The position numbers were made by a program, and so were the translations under genes. Below, piece by piece: positions 1 to 6,222 of a stretch of 6,701 nucleotides of DNA. The stretch is taken from assembly GCA_946403565.1 (NCBI GenBank), contig CAMJAJ010000074.1:1-6701 (forward strand). Reading direction: 5' to 3'. Origin of the DNA: an uncultured Treponema sp. GTDB taxonomy: Bacteria; Spirochaetota; Spirochaetia; Treponematales; Treponemataceae. The notes under the pieces are model-generated. The model had not been told where the DNA came from and searched no databases. It worked only from the letters and a program-made list of their open reading frames with translations. How positions within the stretch are numbered: the stretch's first letter is position 1; each line of letters opens with the position of its first letter.

Positions 1-14
1 TTTGTTATGACATT

Positions 15-43
15 GTTATATAGAAACTATTCAAAGTTGTCAA
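15..43 (-). promoter_or_regulatory. Leftward sigma-70 promoter for an off-window divergent gene
   Basis: Read on the minus strand, TTGACA (38-43) is followed after exactly 17 bp by TATAAC (15-20). This matches the sigma-70 consensus at 11 of 12 positions with ideal spacing. Transcription would start around position 8-9 and leave the window to the left, which implies a divergent gene outside it. The surrounding 1-55 stretch is AT-rich, unlike the genes. I could not find an equally good rightward promoter for the regulator gene at 114. The rest of 44-113 holds only that gene's ribosome binding site and a T-rich run at 71-80. Confidence 0.55.
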
Positions 44-113
44 TATCTAACTAGCCGCCTGTCTGGGCTGTTTCCTTTTTGCCGGCTTTGCGCTATATTA
101 GAAGGGAACCCGT

Positions 114-1481
114 ATGAAGTTTACCCTTTTGATCATAGACGATGAGAAGAACATCCGCGAGGGCCTTGCCGCCAACTTCGAGATGGAGGACTACAACGTA
201 AAGACCGCCTCCAACGGGGCGGAGGGCCTCAAACTCCTGGAGAAGGGGGACATAGACCTCGTGATAACGGACCTGCGCATGCCCGGTGTTTCCGGCGAGC
301 AGGTGCTTGCCAAGGTCGCCTCGGAGACCCCCGGCATTCCCGTCATAATCCTGACCGGCCACGGCTCCATCGACAGCGCGGTGGATGCGATGCGGCACGG
401 GGCCTACGACTTCCTGACCAAGCCGCTGAACCTGGACCAGCTGGGCATGATCGTCAAGCGGGCCCTGGAAAGCCGCGAGATGAAGGTGCAGCACGAGCAG
501 CTCAAGCAGGAGCTCGCGGACTCCTCCTCGCTGAAGGAGATGATCGGCAAGTCCGCCTCCATGCAGAAGGTGCAGGAGCTGATCCGGAAGGTCGCCCCCA
601 GCCGGGCCAGCGTCCTGATAACCGGAGAAAGCGGCGTGGGCAAGGAGCTGGTCGCCAATGCCGTCCACAAGCTTTCTCCCCGGAAGGACAAGAGCTTCAT
701 CAAGGTGCACTGCGCGGCCCTGAGCGAGACCCTGCTGGAAAGCGAGCTCTTCGGGCACGAGAAGGGGGCGTTCACCGGGGCGGAGAAGATGCAGAAGGGG
801 CGGTTCGAGCTGGCCCACGGCGGCACGATTTTCCTTGACGAGATTGGCGAGATAAACCCCAGCGTTCAGATAAAGATTCTCCGCGTCCTGCAGGAGAAGA
901 AGTTCGAGCGGGTGGGCGGCGAGCAGACGATCGAGGTGGACGTGCGGATTGTCGCCGCCACCAACCGGAACCTGGAGGAGGAGGTGCGCGCGGGACGCTT
1001 CAGGGAGGACCTCTACTACCGCCTGAACGTCGTGCACATACAGGTGCCGCCGCTGCGTGAGCGGAAGGACGACATCCCCCTCCTCATGTCGAGCTTCCTG
1101 AAGGAGTTCAACGAGGAGAACGGCAGGAGCATAACGGGGCTGGACAATAAGGCCAAGGCCGCGATGTTCCGCTACGCCTGGCCGGGCAACATCCGGGAGC
1201 TCCGCAACTGCATGGAGAGCGCGGTGGTCATGTGCTCCGACAACGAGATTGGCCTGCAGGACCTGCCCCCCTCCGTTTCCGCGGCGGGGGCGGGGGCGGG
1301 CGACAACAGCGTGAGCGTCCCGCTCGGCGTGCCGCTGGACGAAGCCGACCGCCTGGTGATCGAGGCGAACCTGGCCGCCAACAAGGGCAACAGGTCCAAG
1401 ACGGCCGAAATCCTGGGCATAGGCCGCAAGACCCTGCAGCGCAAGCTTGCCGAGTGGGGGAGCGAGGCTGCCGATGACTGA
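114..1481 (+). CDS. Sigma-54-dependent response regulator (NtrC/AtoC type)
   Basis: A 455-residue cytoplasmic transcription activator of the two-component type. When phosphorylated, such proteins oligomerise at enhancers and use ATP to open promoters held by sigma-54 RNA polymerase. The three modules are complete and in order. The receiver (about 1-118) has the acidic pair D9/D10, phospho-acceptor D53 in TDLRMPG, T81 and K103. The AAA+ domain (about 143-375) has Walker A GESGVGKE at 171-178, an intact sigma-54-contacting GAFTGA loop at 218-223, Walker B GGTIFLDE at 236-243, the RFREDLYYRLN segment at 295-305 and WPGNIREL at 356-363. A Fis-type helix-turn-helix lies at about 424-446. Length is normal for the family. 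The ATG at 114 follows a good Shine-Dalgarno (AGAAGGG, 100-106). It resembles treponemal AtoC proteins, but acetoacetate control should not be assumed. No partner kinase is visible. A GC-rich Ala/Gly linker (390-397) precedes the DNA-binding domain. Confidence 0.96.
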   Translation: MKFTLLIIDDEKNIREGLAANFEMEDYNVKTASNGAEGLKLLEKGDIDLVITDLRMPGVSGEQVLAKVASETPGIPVIILTGHGSIDSAVDAMRHGAYDFLTKPLNLDQLGMIVKRALESREMKVQHEQLKQELADSSSLKEMIGKSASMQKVQELIRKVAPSRASVLITGESGVGKELVANAVHKLSPRKDKSFIKVHCAALSETLLESELFGHEKGAFTGAEKMQKGRFELAHGGTIFLDEIGEINPSVQIKILRVLQEKKFERVGGEQTIEVDVRIVAATNRNLEEEVRAGRFREDLYYRLNVVHIQVPPLRERKDDIPLLMSSFLKEFNEENGRSITGLDNKAKAAMFRYAWPGNIRELRNCMESAVVMCSDNEIGLQDLPPSVSAAGAGAGDNSVSVPLGVPLDEADRLVIEANLAANKGNRSKTAEILGIGRKTLQRKLAEWGSEAADD

Positions 1482-1498
1482 ACGTCGCCGTTTCTGGC

Positions 1499-1508
1499 GG
1501 GAGGGAGG
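1499..1508 (+). promoter_or_regulatory. Strong ribosome binding site for the J-domain gene
   Basis: The purine run GGGAGGGAGG ends 5 bp before the ATG at 1514 and can pair well with the 3' end of 16S rRNA. It favours the ATG at 1514 over the in-frame ATG three codons later at 1523. It lies in the 32-bp gap after the regulator stop, consistent with translation from a shared mRNA. Confidence 0.7.
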
Positions 1509-1513
1509 CTTGC

Positions 1514-2092
1514 ATGGCCGGAATGTATGAGAAGCTTGGTGACCTCCTGAACGAGACCCTTGAGGCCGGCCACGTCAAGTTCGTCCACATAGAGCGGGAG
1601 GAAGCGCCAGCGGAGGCCGCGGACAGCCAGCAGGCCCAGAATGCCGCGGGGCCGGACCAAGTTGCGGGCGGGCAGGAGGCGGCGGACATACCGCATTCCG
1701 ACAGCCAGAATGCCGACAGCCGGCAGGCCCTGGATTCCGACCAGCAGAAGGCGGCGGATTACGCCGAATCCTTTTACCAGGCCGAGACCGAGGCGGAACA
1801 CCGCTACTTCAAGACCAGCCAGGACGGCAATCGGAATCGCTCCGGGACGGGGCGCGCCGGGAACCGCCGCGTCATATACCGGCGGGTTACCCCCGAGCTG
1901 GAGAAGGCGTTCTCCCTGCTGGGGCTTGCCAGCACTGCGGGGAAGGAGGACGTGAAGCGGGCCTACAAGGCCAAGCTCCTCTATTACCACCCCGACCGCT
2001 ATGCGGGCAAGGAGGTCATGGAGAAGGTCGCCAACGACAAGACCCGCGAGGTCGTCAACGCCTACCGCCTCATCATGGAGTTCCTTTCCTAA
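1514..2092 (+). CDS. J-domain protein with C-terminal J domain
   Basis: A 192-residue cytoplasmic protein whose last ~66 residues (about 127-192) form a J domain: helix I (ELEKAFSLLGL), a basic helix II (KEDVKRAYKAKLLYY), the catalytic HPD at 159-161, then helix III ending at the stop. J domains stimulate the ATPase of Hsp70 (DnaK) and direct it to clients, so this is probably a specialised co-chaperone. It lacks the Gly/Phe region, zinc-binding cysteines and C-terminal substrate domains of DnaJ; there are no cysteines at all. The N-terminal ~28 residues (MYEKLGDLLNETLEAGHVKF) look folded and may be the client-binding part. Residues 30-118 are Gln/Ala/Asp-rich low complexity. No signal peptide or membrane segment is seen. 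It sits 32 bp after the regulator gene and is probably co-transcribed. The client is unknown. Confidence 0.9.
   Translation: MAGMYEKLGDLLNETLEAGHVKFVHIEREEAPAEAADSQQAQNAAGPDQVAGGQEAADIPHSDSQNADSRQALDSDQQKAADYAESFYQAETEAEHRYFKTSQDGNRNRSGTGRAGNRRVIYRRVTPELEKAFSLLGLASTAGKEDVKRAYKAKLLYYHPDRYAGKEVMEKVANDKTREVVNAYRLIMEFLS
1622..1741 (+). repeat. Degenerate short repeats in the J-protein linker
   Basis: Several short blocks recur inside the low-complexity linker. CCAGAATGCCG occurs at 1636-1646 and 1705-1715. GACAGCC occurs at 1622-1628, 1700-1706 and 1715-1721. GCAGGCCC occurs at 1630-1637 and 1723-1730. ATTCCGAC occurs at 1695-1702 and 1734-1741. They encode the repeated DSQ/QNA/SDSQ flavour of the protein and suggest the linker grew by local duplication followed by drift. 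Confidence 0.5.
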
Positions 2093-2103
2093 GAATATTC
2101 TTA
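2090..2103. repeat. Perfect 14-bp palindrome at the J-gene stop
   Basis: TAAGAATATTCTTA is a perfect palindrome that includes the TAA stop codon of the J-domain gene (2090-2092). It is AT-only apart from one G and one C, without a spacer, so it is poor as an RNA hairpin and there is no following T run. It resembles a dimeric protein-binding site more than a terminator. It lies 46 bp before the start of the exported-protein gene. No regulator is identified. Confidence 0.4.
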
Positions 2104-2136
2104 TGTAATCTTGCCTTGCCCCGTCTTGTTCTATAG

Positions 2137-2143
2137 GACGAGG
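2137..2143 (+). promoter_or_regulatory. Ribosome binding site that fixes the start at 2150
   Basis: GGACGAGG followed by T lies at 2137-2144, and its GAGGT core (2140-2144) is 5 bp from the ATG at 2150. The reading frame is open back to a TTG at 2111, but that codon has no comparable site, and starting there would put 13 extra residues in front of a well-formed signal peptide. The ATG at 2150 is therefore preferred. Confidence 0.7.
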
Positions 2144-2149
2144 TACGCT

Positions 2150-5100
2150 ATGAAAAGAGTTGCTGTTCTTGTTTCCTCCCTCGTCCTGCCCCTGCTTGCG
2201 GCCGCACAGCTGTCCGCGCAGGCGGTCGGAAACATCGAGATGAAGGTTTCCCAGTCCGTCCCGGGCAAGGAAAGCCCCGTCCGCCTGAGCACGCTTGACG
2301 CGCGGGTGGAGGTCATGGGCAATGTCGCCAGCACGACGCTGGACATGACCTTTGTGAACGAAACGGACCGGGTGCTTGAGGGCGAGTTTGAATTCCCGCT
2401 CGGCGAGAACGAGTCCATCACCGGCTATGCCCTGGACATAAACGGAAAGATGCGGCCGGGCGTCGTCGTGGAAAAGGACAAGGGGCGGCAGGTCTTCGAG
2501 GCCGTCGTCCGTCAGGGAATCGACCCCGGCCTCGTGGAGATGACCGCGGGCAACAACTTTAAGGCGCGGGTCTACCCCCTGCCCGCCAAGGGCAGCCGCC
2601 GCGTCCAGGTCACCTACCAGAGCGAGCTGCACCTCTCCGGCGGCAGGACCATCTACTCATTCTCTGCCCTGCCCAAGGGGCGGCTTGACTCGTTCAGCTT
2701 CACCATCAACGTGCTGGACCCTTCCTCCCAGACCCTCCAGTCCTCCGGCGACCTGGGGTCCGGCCCCATACGCTTTGACCAGATGTCGTCCGGCCGTACC
2801 GCCAGCATCTCCCGGAAGGACTTCACCCTGACGGAGCCAATCCGCTTTGAAGTTCCGGAGCAGGGGGCGGACGGATCCGTCTTTACCCAGGACCTCGGCA
2901 AGGACACCTTCTTCTACCATTGCCAGCAGCTTGACTCGGGCACGGTCGCAAAGGCCCTGCCCACGAAGCTCGCCGTCTACTACGACATTTCCGACAGCAT
3001 GAAGAAGGGCAGCCTGGACAGGGAGATGGAGCTCTTGTCCGCGTACCTTTCCAAGCTGTCTGCCCCCAGCGTGACGCTGGTTCCCTTCTGCAACGAGCTG
3101 TACGAGGCCAGGCAGTTCAGCGGCAGCGCGGACAGGATTGTGGCCGACGTGAGGGCCTTCGTGCAGTCCCTCGGCTATGACGGGGCCACGAACCTGGGCT
3201 TTGACTTTGCCTCCCAGTTCCCCGCCGACGAGGTGATTGTGTTCACCGATGGAATCGGTAACTGGAACGGCCCGTCTGGACCTGCGAAGGAGCTGGCCGA
3301 CCGGCGGAACGGTGCGAGGGTATATACCGTGAACTCTTGTGCGAGCGCGAACCACGCATGGCTTGAGCAGACCGCCCAGGCCAACGGCGGCCGCTACGTG
3401 AACCTGTCCACGATGGACATGAAGGACGCGGCGGATAGGGAGCGGGCGCTTGCGATGCTGCTGGGCGACCCCCTGCGCCTGATCCATGCCTCCTATGACG
3501 CGAACGCGGTCAGTGACGTGTATCCCCTTGACGGCAGCATCGTGGGGAATGACTTCTCCCTTTCCGGCAGGCTCCGCCGCAAGCAGGCCGACGTTACGCT
3601 CCAGTTTGGCCACGGTACCACGGTCGAAAAGACCGTCACCGTCCGCGTCAGCGCGGTGGAAGGAATTCCCTCCGGGAACGTCGCCTACCAGTGGGCGGTA
3701 AAGAAGATAGCCGCGCTGGGTATTGACTACGATGCGAACAGGAATGAAATCATAGAGACCGCCAAGCTGTATGGTGTCGTGACGGAAGGTACCTCGCTCA
3801 TCGTGCTGGACAGCGTGCAGGACTACGTGCGCTATGGAATTGTCCCTCCGGAGGAGCTGCGCGCGGAATACGACCGCCTTGTATCGCGTCAGAACACGAC
3901 CGTGAAGCCCGTCGATCAGGAGCAGAACCGTGAGATACCCCGGGCCGTGTACAGCAAGTTCGAGGAGTTCCGCAGCTGGTGGAACACGAGCGTGGAGGAG
4001 TTCCGCCGCAAGAAATCCAAGGCCAAGAAGGAGCCGGGCTTAGGCCGTCCGGTGGAGCCCCGCCAGCCTATCCTCATGGACGACGCCGAGGACGGGGCCG
4101 TGCTGATGCAGGCGGAGCCTGAGGTCTATGCCTATGCCGCCGAGGATTCGGTGGAGGAAGTGATGATGGATGCGGCTCCGGCGTTCGGATCCTCCGCCGG
4201 CAATGCAGCCCCCGTGCCGACGCGGAGGAGGGCGGGCGGAAGGGCCGCCGCGGTCGAATCCGCACCGGCAGCCGCAGCCATGTCTGCAGACATCGCGACC
4301 TCTGGCCGCGAGAAAGGCTCGTCCGCATCGTCGTCCGCCAGGATACAGCTGCAGGCCTGGAGCCCCAACGCAGAGTACCTTTCCGCACTCAAGCGCACCC
4401 CGACCGCTGCCATGTTCGCAAAGTACCTGGAGCTGAAGGGACAGTACGCCTCGTCACCCGCGTTCTACATGGAGGTGGCGGACTACTTTGCCGATGAGGG
4501 TCTGGAGCGGGAGAGCATGCGTATCCTTTCCAATCTTGCAGAGATGAACCTGGAGAACACCGACATCCTCCGCGCCCTGGGCAACAAGCTCATGGAGCGT
4601 GAGGCATACGCCCTGGCCGTTCCCGTGTTTGAAAAGCTCGTGAAGCTGCGCTCGGAGATACCCCAGTTCTACCGTGACCTGGGTATGGCCTACTATTATG
4701 CCGGTGAAGAGCAGAAGGCGGTGGACACGCTCTACAGCGTGGCCTACAAGAGCTGGGATGCCCGCTTCGCCGAGGTGCAGCAGATTGCCCTGAACGACAT
4801 GAACTCGATCATCGCCCGTTCCTCAGGCAAGCTGGACACGCAGGCGATAGACAAGAAGCTCATGCAGAACTTCGACGTTGACGTGCGGGTCGTGCTCACC
4901 TGGAACATAGACAGCTGCGACGTGGACCTGTGGGTGACGGACGCGGACGGCGAGAAGTGCTTCTACGGCAACAAGCTCACCGCGAACGGCGGCCGCATGT
5001 CCCGCGACTTCACGCAGGGCTACGGGCCGGAGGAATTCTGCATAAAGGTCGCGCCGGGCGGCAAGCTCAAGATCGAGGCCAACTACTTCGGCAACCACCA

Positions 5101-5239
5101 GCAGAAGCTGCTCCAGCCGGTCACCGTGCAGGCCGAGGTGTACACGAACTTCGGCCGGGCAAACCAGAAGCGGGAGATCCTGACCCTTCAGCTGGATTCG
5201 GTCAAGCAGACCTTCTTTATCGGCGACGTGGCCTATTAG
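2150..5239 (+). CDS. Exported VIT / VWA / TPR-like / DUF2135 protein
   Basis: A 1029-residue protein probably exported by Sec. A signal peptide (KR, hydrophobic core 5-18) ends in AQA with likely cleavage after residue 25; there is no lipobox cysteine and no later membrane segment, so it is periplasmic or secreted. Regions in order: a VIT (vault/inter-alpha-trypsin) domain at about 28-165 with LEGEFEFPL and VVVEKDKGRQVFE; a VWA domain at about 272-430 with a full metal-binding MIDAS (D279-S281-S283, T347, D367 in FTDG); a beta-rich part to about 505; a helical part to about 625; an Ala/Glu/Met/Arg-rich disordered linker (about 630-735); TPR-like helices (about 736-890); and a C-terminal DUF2135 domain (about 905-1020) with LTWNIDSCDVDLWVTD and DFTQGYGPEEF. 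The six cysteines could form disulfides. VIT/VWA proteins are thought to act in metal-dependent protein binding or surface assembly; the exact role is unknown. It is third in the tandem cluster, 57 bp after the J gene. Confidence 0.93.
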   Translation: MKRVAVLVSSLVLPLLAAAQLSAQAVGNIEMKVSQSVPGKESPVRLSTLDARVEVMGNVASTTLDMTFVNETDRVLEGEFEFPLGENESITGYALDINGKMRPGVVVEKDKGRQVFEAVVRQGIDPGLVEMTAGNNFKARVYPLPAKGSRRVQVTYQSELHLSGGRTIYSFSALPKGRLDSFSFTINVLDPSSQTLQSSGDLGSGPIRFDQMSSGRTASISRKDFTLTEPIRFEVPEQGADGSVFTQDLGKDTFFYHCQQLDSGTVAKALPTKLAVYYDISDSMKKGSLDREMELLSAYLSKLSAPSVTLVPFCNELYEARQFSGSADRIVADVRAFVQSLGYDGATNLGFDFASQFPADEVIVFTDGIGNWNGPSGPAKELADRRNGARVYTVNSCASANHAWLEQTAQANGGRYVNLSTMDMKDAADRERALAMLLGDPLRLIHASYDANAVSDVYPLDGSIVGNDFSLSGRLRRKQADVTLQFGHGTTVEKTVTVRVSAVEGIPSGNVAYQWAVKKIAALGIDYDANRNEIIETAKLYGVVTEGTSLIVLDSVQDYVRYGIVPPEELRAEYDRLVSRQNTTVKPVDQEQNREIPRAVYSKFEEFRSWWNTSVEEFRRKKSKAKKEPGLGRPVEPRQPILMDDAEDGAVLMQAEPEVYAYAAEDSVEEVMMDAAPAFGSSAGNAAPVPTRRRAGGRAAAVESAPAAAAMSADIATSGREKGSSASSSARIQLQAWSPNAEYLSALKRTPTAAMFAKYLELKGQYASSPAFYMEVADYFADEGLERESMRILSNLAEMNLENTDILRALGNKLMEREAYALAVPVFEKLVKLRSEIPQFYRDLGMAYYYAGEEQKAVDTLYSVAYKSWDARFAEVQQIALNDMNSIIARSSGKLDTQAIDKKLMQNFDVDVRVVLTWNIDSCDVDLWVTDADGEKCFYGNKLTANGGRMSRDFTQGYGPEEFCIKVAPGGKLKIEANYFGNHQQKLLQPVTVQAEVYTNFGRANQKREILTLQLDSVKQTFFIGDVAY

Positions 5240-5283
5240 GGCGGCGGGAACAGCCTGCGCGAAAAGAGATGCCGGTAAGCCCG
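5240..5283. other. Convergent junction without a clear terminator
   Basis: These 44 bp separate the stop codons of two converging genes. A 5-bp pairing (GCGGG at 5244-5248 with CCCGC at 5280-5284) and a 7-bp pairing (AGCCTGC at 5252-5258 with GCAGGCT at 5293-5299) exist, but the loops are over 30 nt and no T run follows on either strand. I therefore do not call an intrinsic terminator here. Confidence 0.5.
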
Positions 5284-6114
5284 CTAGAACAGGCAGGCTT
5301 CCAGCATCTCCTTCTTCCTGAGAGCGGAAATCCACGACGCGGGGATGGCATCGTAGCCGTACAGGATTCCCGCAAGTCCGCCGGTCACCGCGCCCACGGT
5401 GTCCGTGTCCTCGCCGAGGTTCACGGCGGCCTCCACCGCAGCCCGGAAGGAGTCCGTCGTAAGCAGGCACCAGAGCGCGGCTTCCAGCGTGTCCACGACG
5501 AAGCCCGACGAGCGGATGCTGTCCCTTGTCCTGCTTCCTATGGAAGCGAGCGGGGCGAATGTCTTGGACACCTCCCGCACGTTGCCGTTCACCGCGTCTC
5601 TGGCAGGCTTCCCCGCGAGCAGGTCCCGCGCGATGTGTATGTAAATGCGGCATGCCTCGCAGGAGATGGCGTGGGCGTGCGTAAGCGATGACACAGCGTC
5701 TATCACGCCGTCATCGGCGGATTCCACGAACGCAAGGGGGACAATCCGCATGAGCGAGCCGTTGCCGTTGGAATAGAAATCGTCCATCCCCTTTCCCCGT
5801 TTTACGGCCGCATAGCAGGTGTTCCCGATGTCAAACGCCCTGCCGTCCTGCGTGTACTTGCCCGACGAAAGCCACGAGGAGAACTTGTCCATGATGTCCT
5901 CAACGTCAACCCGGCCTTTTTCCCGTATGCTGTCGCACAGCGCGAGCGTCATGCTCGTGTCGTCCGTCCACGTCCCCGCCTCCTTGCCGAAGCAGTCGCA
6001 GTACAGCATCTCCGTCACCTGCGGATAGGTTCCCCTGTCCTGGAACTGCACCGGCGAGCCGAGCGCGTCCCCCACCGCAACACCGTATACCGCATCACGA
6101 AGCTTTGCCACCAT
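5284..6114 (-). CDS. ADP-ribosylglycohydrolase family protein (DraG/ARH)
   Basis: A 276-residue enzyme of the all-helical, magnesium-dependent ADP-ribosylglycohydrolase family, which cleaves ADP-ribose from modified proteins or other targets; DraG, which reactivates nitrogenase reductase, is the classic member. The family signatures are intact: GDALGSPVQF at 15-24, the metal-binding WTDDT at 49-53 (T50, D51, D52), NGNGSLMRI at 116-124, THAH at 145-148, and the C-terminal GEDTDTVGA at 234-242 (D236, D238, T239). The length is close to compact family members. There is no signal peptide, so it should be cytoplasmic. The ATG at 6114 has a strong GGAGGT (6121-6126) 6 bp upstream. It converges on the exported-protein gene and is divergent from the AT-rich gene at 6294. 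No ADP-ribosyltransferase or nitrogenase gene is visible, so the substrate is unknown. Confidence 0.93.
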   Translation of the reverse strand: MVAKLRDAVYGVAVGDALGSPVQFQDRGTYPQVTEMLYCDCFGKEAGTWTDDTSMTLALCDSIREKGRVDVEDIMDKFSSWLSSGKYTQDGRAFDIGNTCYAAVKRGKGMDDFYSNGNGSLMRIVPLAFVESADDGVIDAVSSLTHAHAISCEACRIYIHIARDLLAGKPARDAVNGNVREVSKTFAPLASIGSRTRDSIRSSGFVVDTLEAALWCLLTTDSFRAAVEAAVNLGEDTDTVGAVTGGLAGILYGYDAIPASWISALRKKEMLEACLF

Positions 6115-6142
6115 AGTTTTACCTCCATATGAATTTGCACCT

Positions 6143-6164
6143 CAAGGGAACCGTCTTTCCCTTG
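6143..6164 (-). repeat. Hairpin in the 5' leader of the glycohydrolase mRNA
   Basis: CAAGGGAA (6143-6150) and TTCCCTTG (6157-6164) are perfect 8-bp inverted repeats around a 6-nt loop. On the minus strand the stem would begin about 5 nt after the predicted transcript start (about 6169) and end 16 nt before the Shine-Dalgarno site. No T run follows, so it is not an intrinsic terminator. A 5'-terminal stem of this kind can protect mRNA from decay; that role is inferred. Confidence 0.5.
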
Positions 6165-6175
6165 TGCGTGTCCAT

Positions 6176-6207
6176 AGTATACAGCATCGGGGGCGGGAGT
6201 TTGTCGC
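6176..6207 (-). promoter_or_regulatory. Predicted promoter for the glycohydrolase gene
   Basis: On the minus strand TATACT (rc of 6176-6181) matches 5 of 6 bases of the -10 consensus. The best -35 is GCGACA (rc of 6202-6207), 4 of 6 bases, at a long 20-bp spacing. The predicted start is near 6169, leaving a leader of about 55 nt. The poor -35 and long spacer suggest that the promoter needs an activator, or that the -35 call is wrong. Confidence 0.45.
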
Positions 6208-6222
6208 CAAAACGGCGACAAA
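6200..6222. repeat. Palindromic operator candidate between divergent genes
   Basis: TTTGTCGCC (6200-6208) and GGCGACAAA (6214-6222) are perfect 9-bp inverted repeats around AAAAC. The centre (6211) is 29-30 bp from each of the two outward-facing -10 boxes, and each arm contains the weak -35 of the promoter on its own side. The centre therefore falls at about -41 of both predicted starts, the usual place for an activator that touches polymerase at the -35, or a repressor that blocks both promoters. No T run follows on either strand, which argues against a terminator. Confidence 0.6.

Noticed and set aside
52..80. Small stem (AGCC/GGCT) followed by T-rich sequence as a terminator
   Set aside because: Only 4-5 bp pair, with a 9-nt loop and a T run interrupted by CC and separated from the stem; the left-hand gene is probably divergent and would not need it.
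94..99. TATATT as a -10 box for the regulator gene
   Set aside because: The transcript would start inside or after the Shine-Dalgarno site, and there is no -35 at a suitable distance.
93..1037. Minus-strand open frame of 314 codons opposite the regulator
   Set aside because: Leu/His/Gly-rich translation typical of an antisense shadow; the plus strand holds a complete, motif-rich regulator.
1281..1300. G-quadruplex in the regulator gene
   Set aside because: Only three G runs of three or more are present (G5, G5, G3) plus one GG, which is below the usual four-run rule.
1495..1514. Possible sigma-54 promoter (TGGC then TTGC) before the J gene
   Set aside because: The two elements are 15 bp apart start to start rather than the required 11, and the segment overlaps the ribosome site.
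2111..2149. TTG start at 2111 for the exported protein
   Set aside because: It would put 13 residues before a normal signal peptide and lacks a good ribosome site; the ATG at 2150 has one.
1172..2632. Long minus-strand open frame of 486 codons across three plus-strand genes
   Set aside because: It crosses two intergenic gaps and lies antisense to clear family members; long antisense frames are expected in GC-rich DNA. Its translation shows no recognisable domain.
4823..5653. Minus-strand open frame of 276 codons over the end of the exported-protein gene and part of the glycohydrolase
   Set aside because: It overlaps the DUF2135-like coding region and the same-strand glycohydrolase in another frame, with no recognisable motifs.
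6015..6221. Minus-strand open frame of 68 codons upstream of the glycohydrolase start
   Set aside because: It overlaps the start of the glycohydrolase and spans its predicted promoter, palindrome and hairpin; composition is not protein-like.
6200..6222. Palindrome as an intrinsic terminator
   Set aside because: No T run follows on either strand, and it lies between the starts of divergent genes, where no transcript needs to end.
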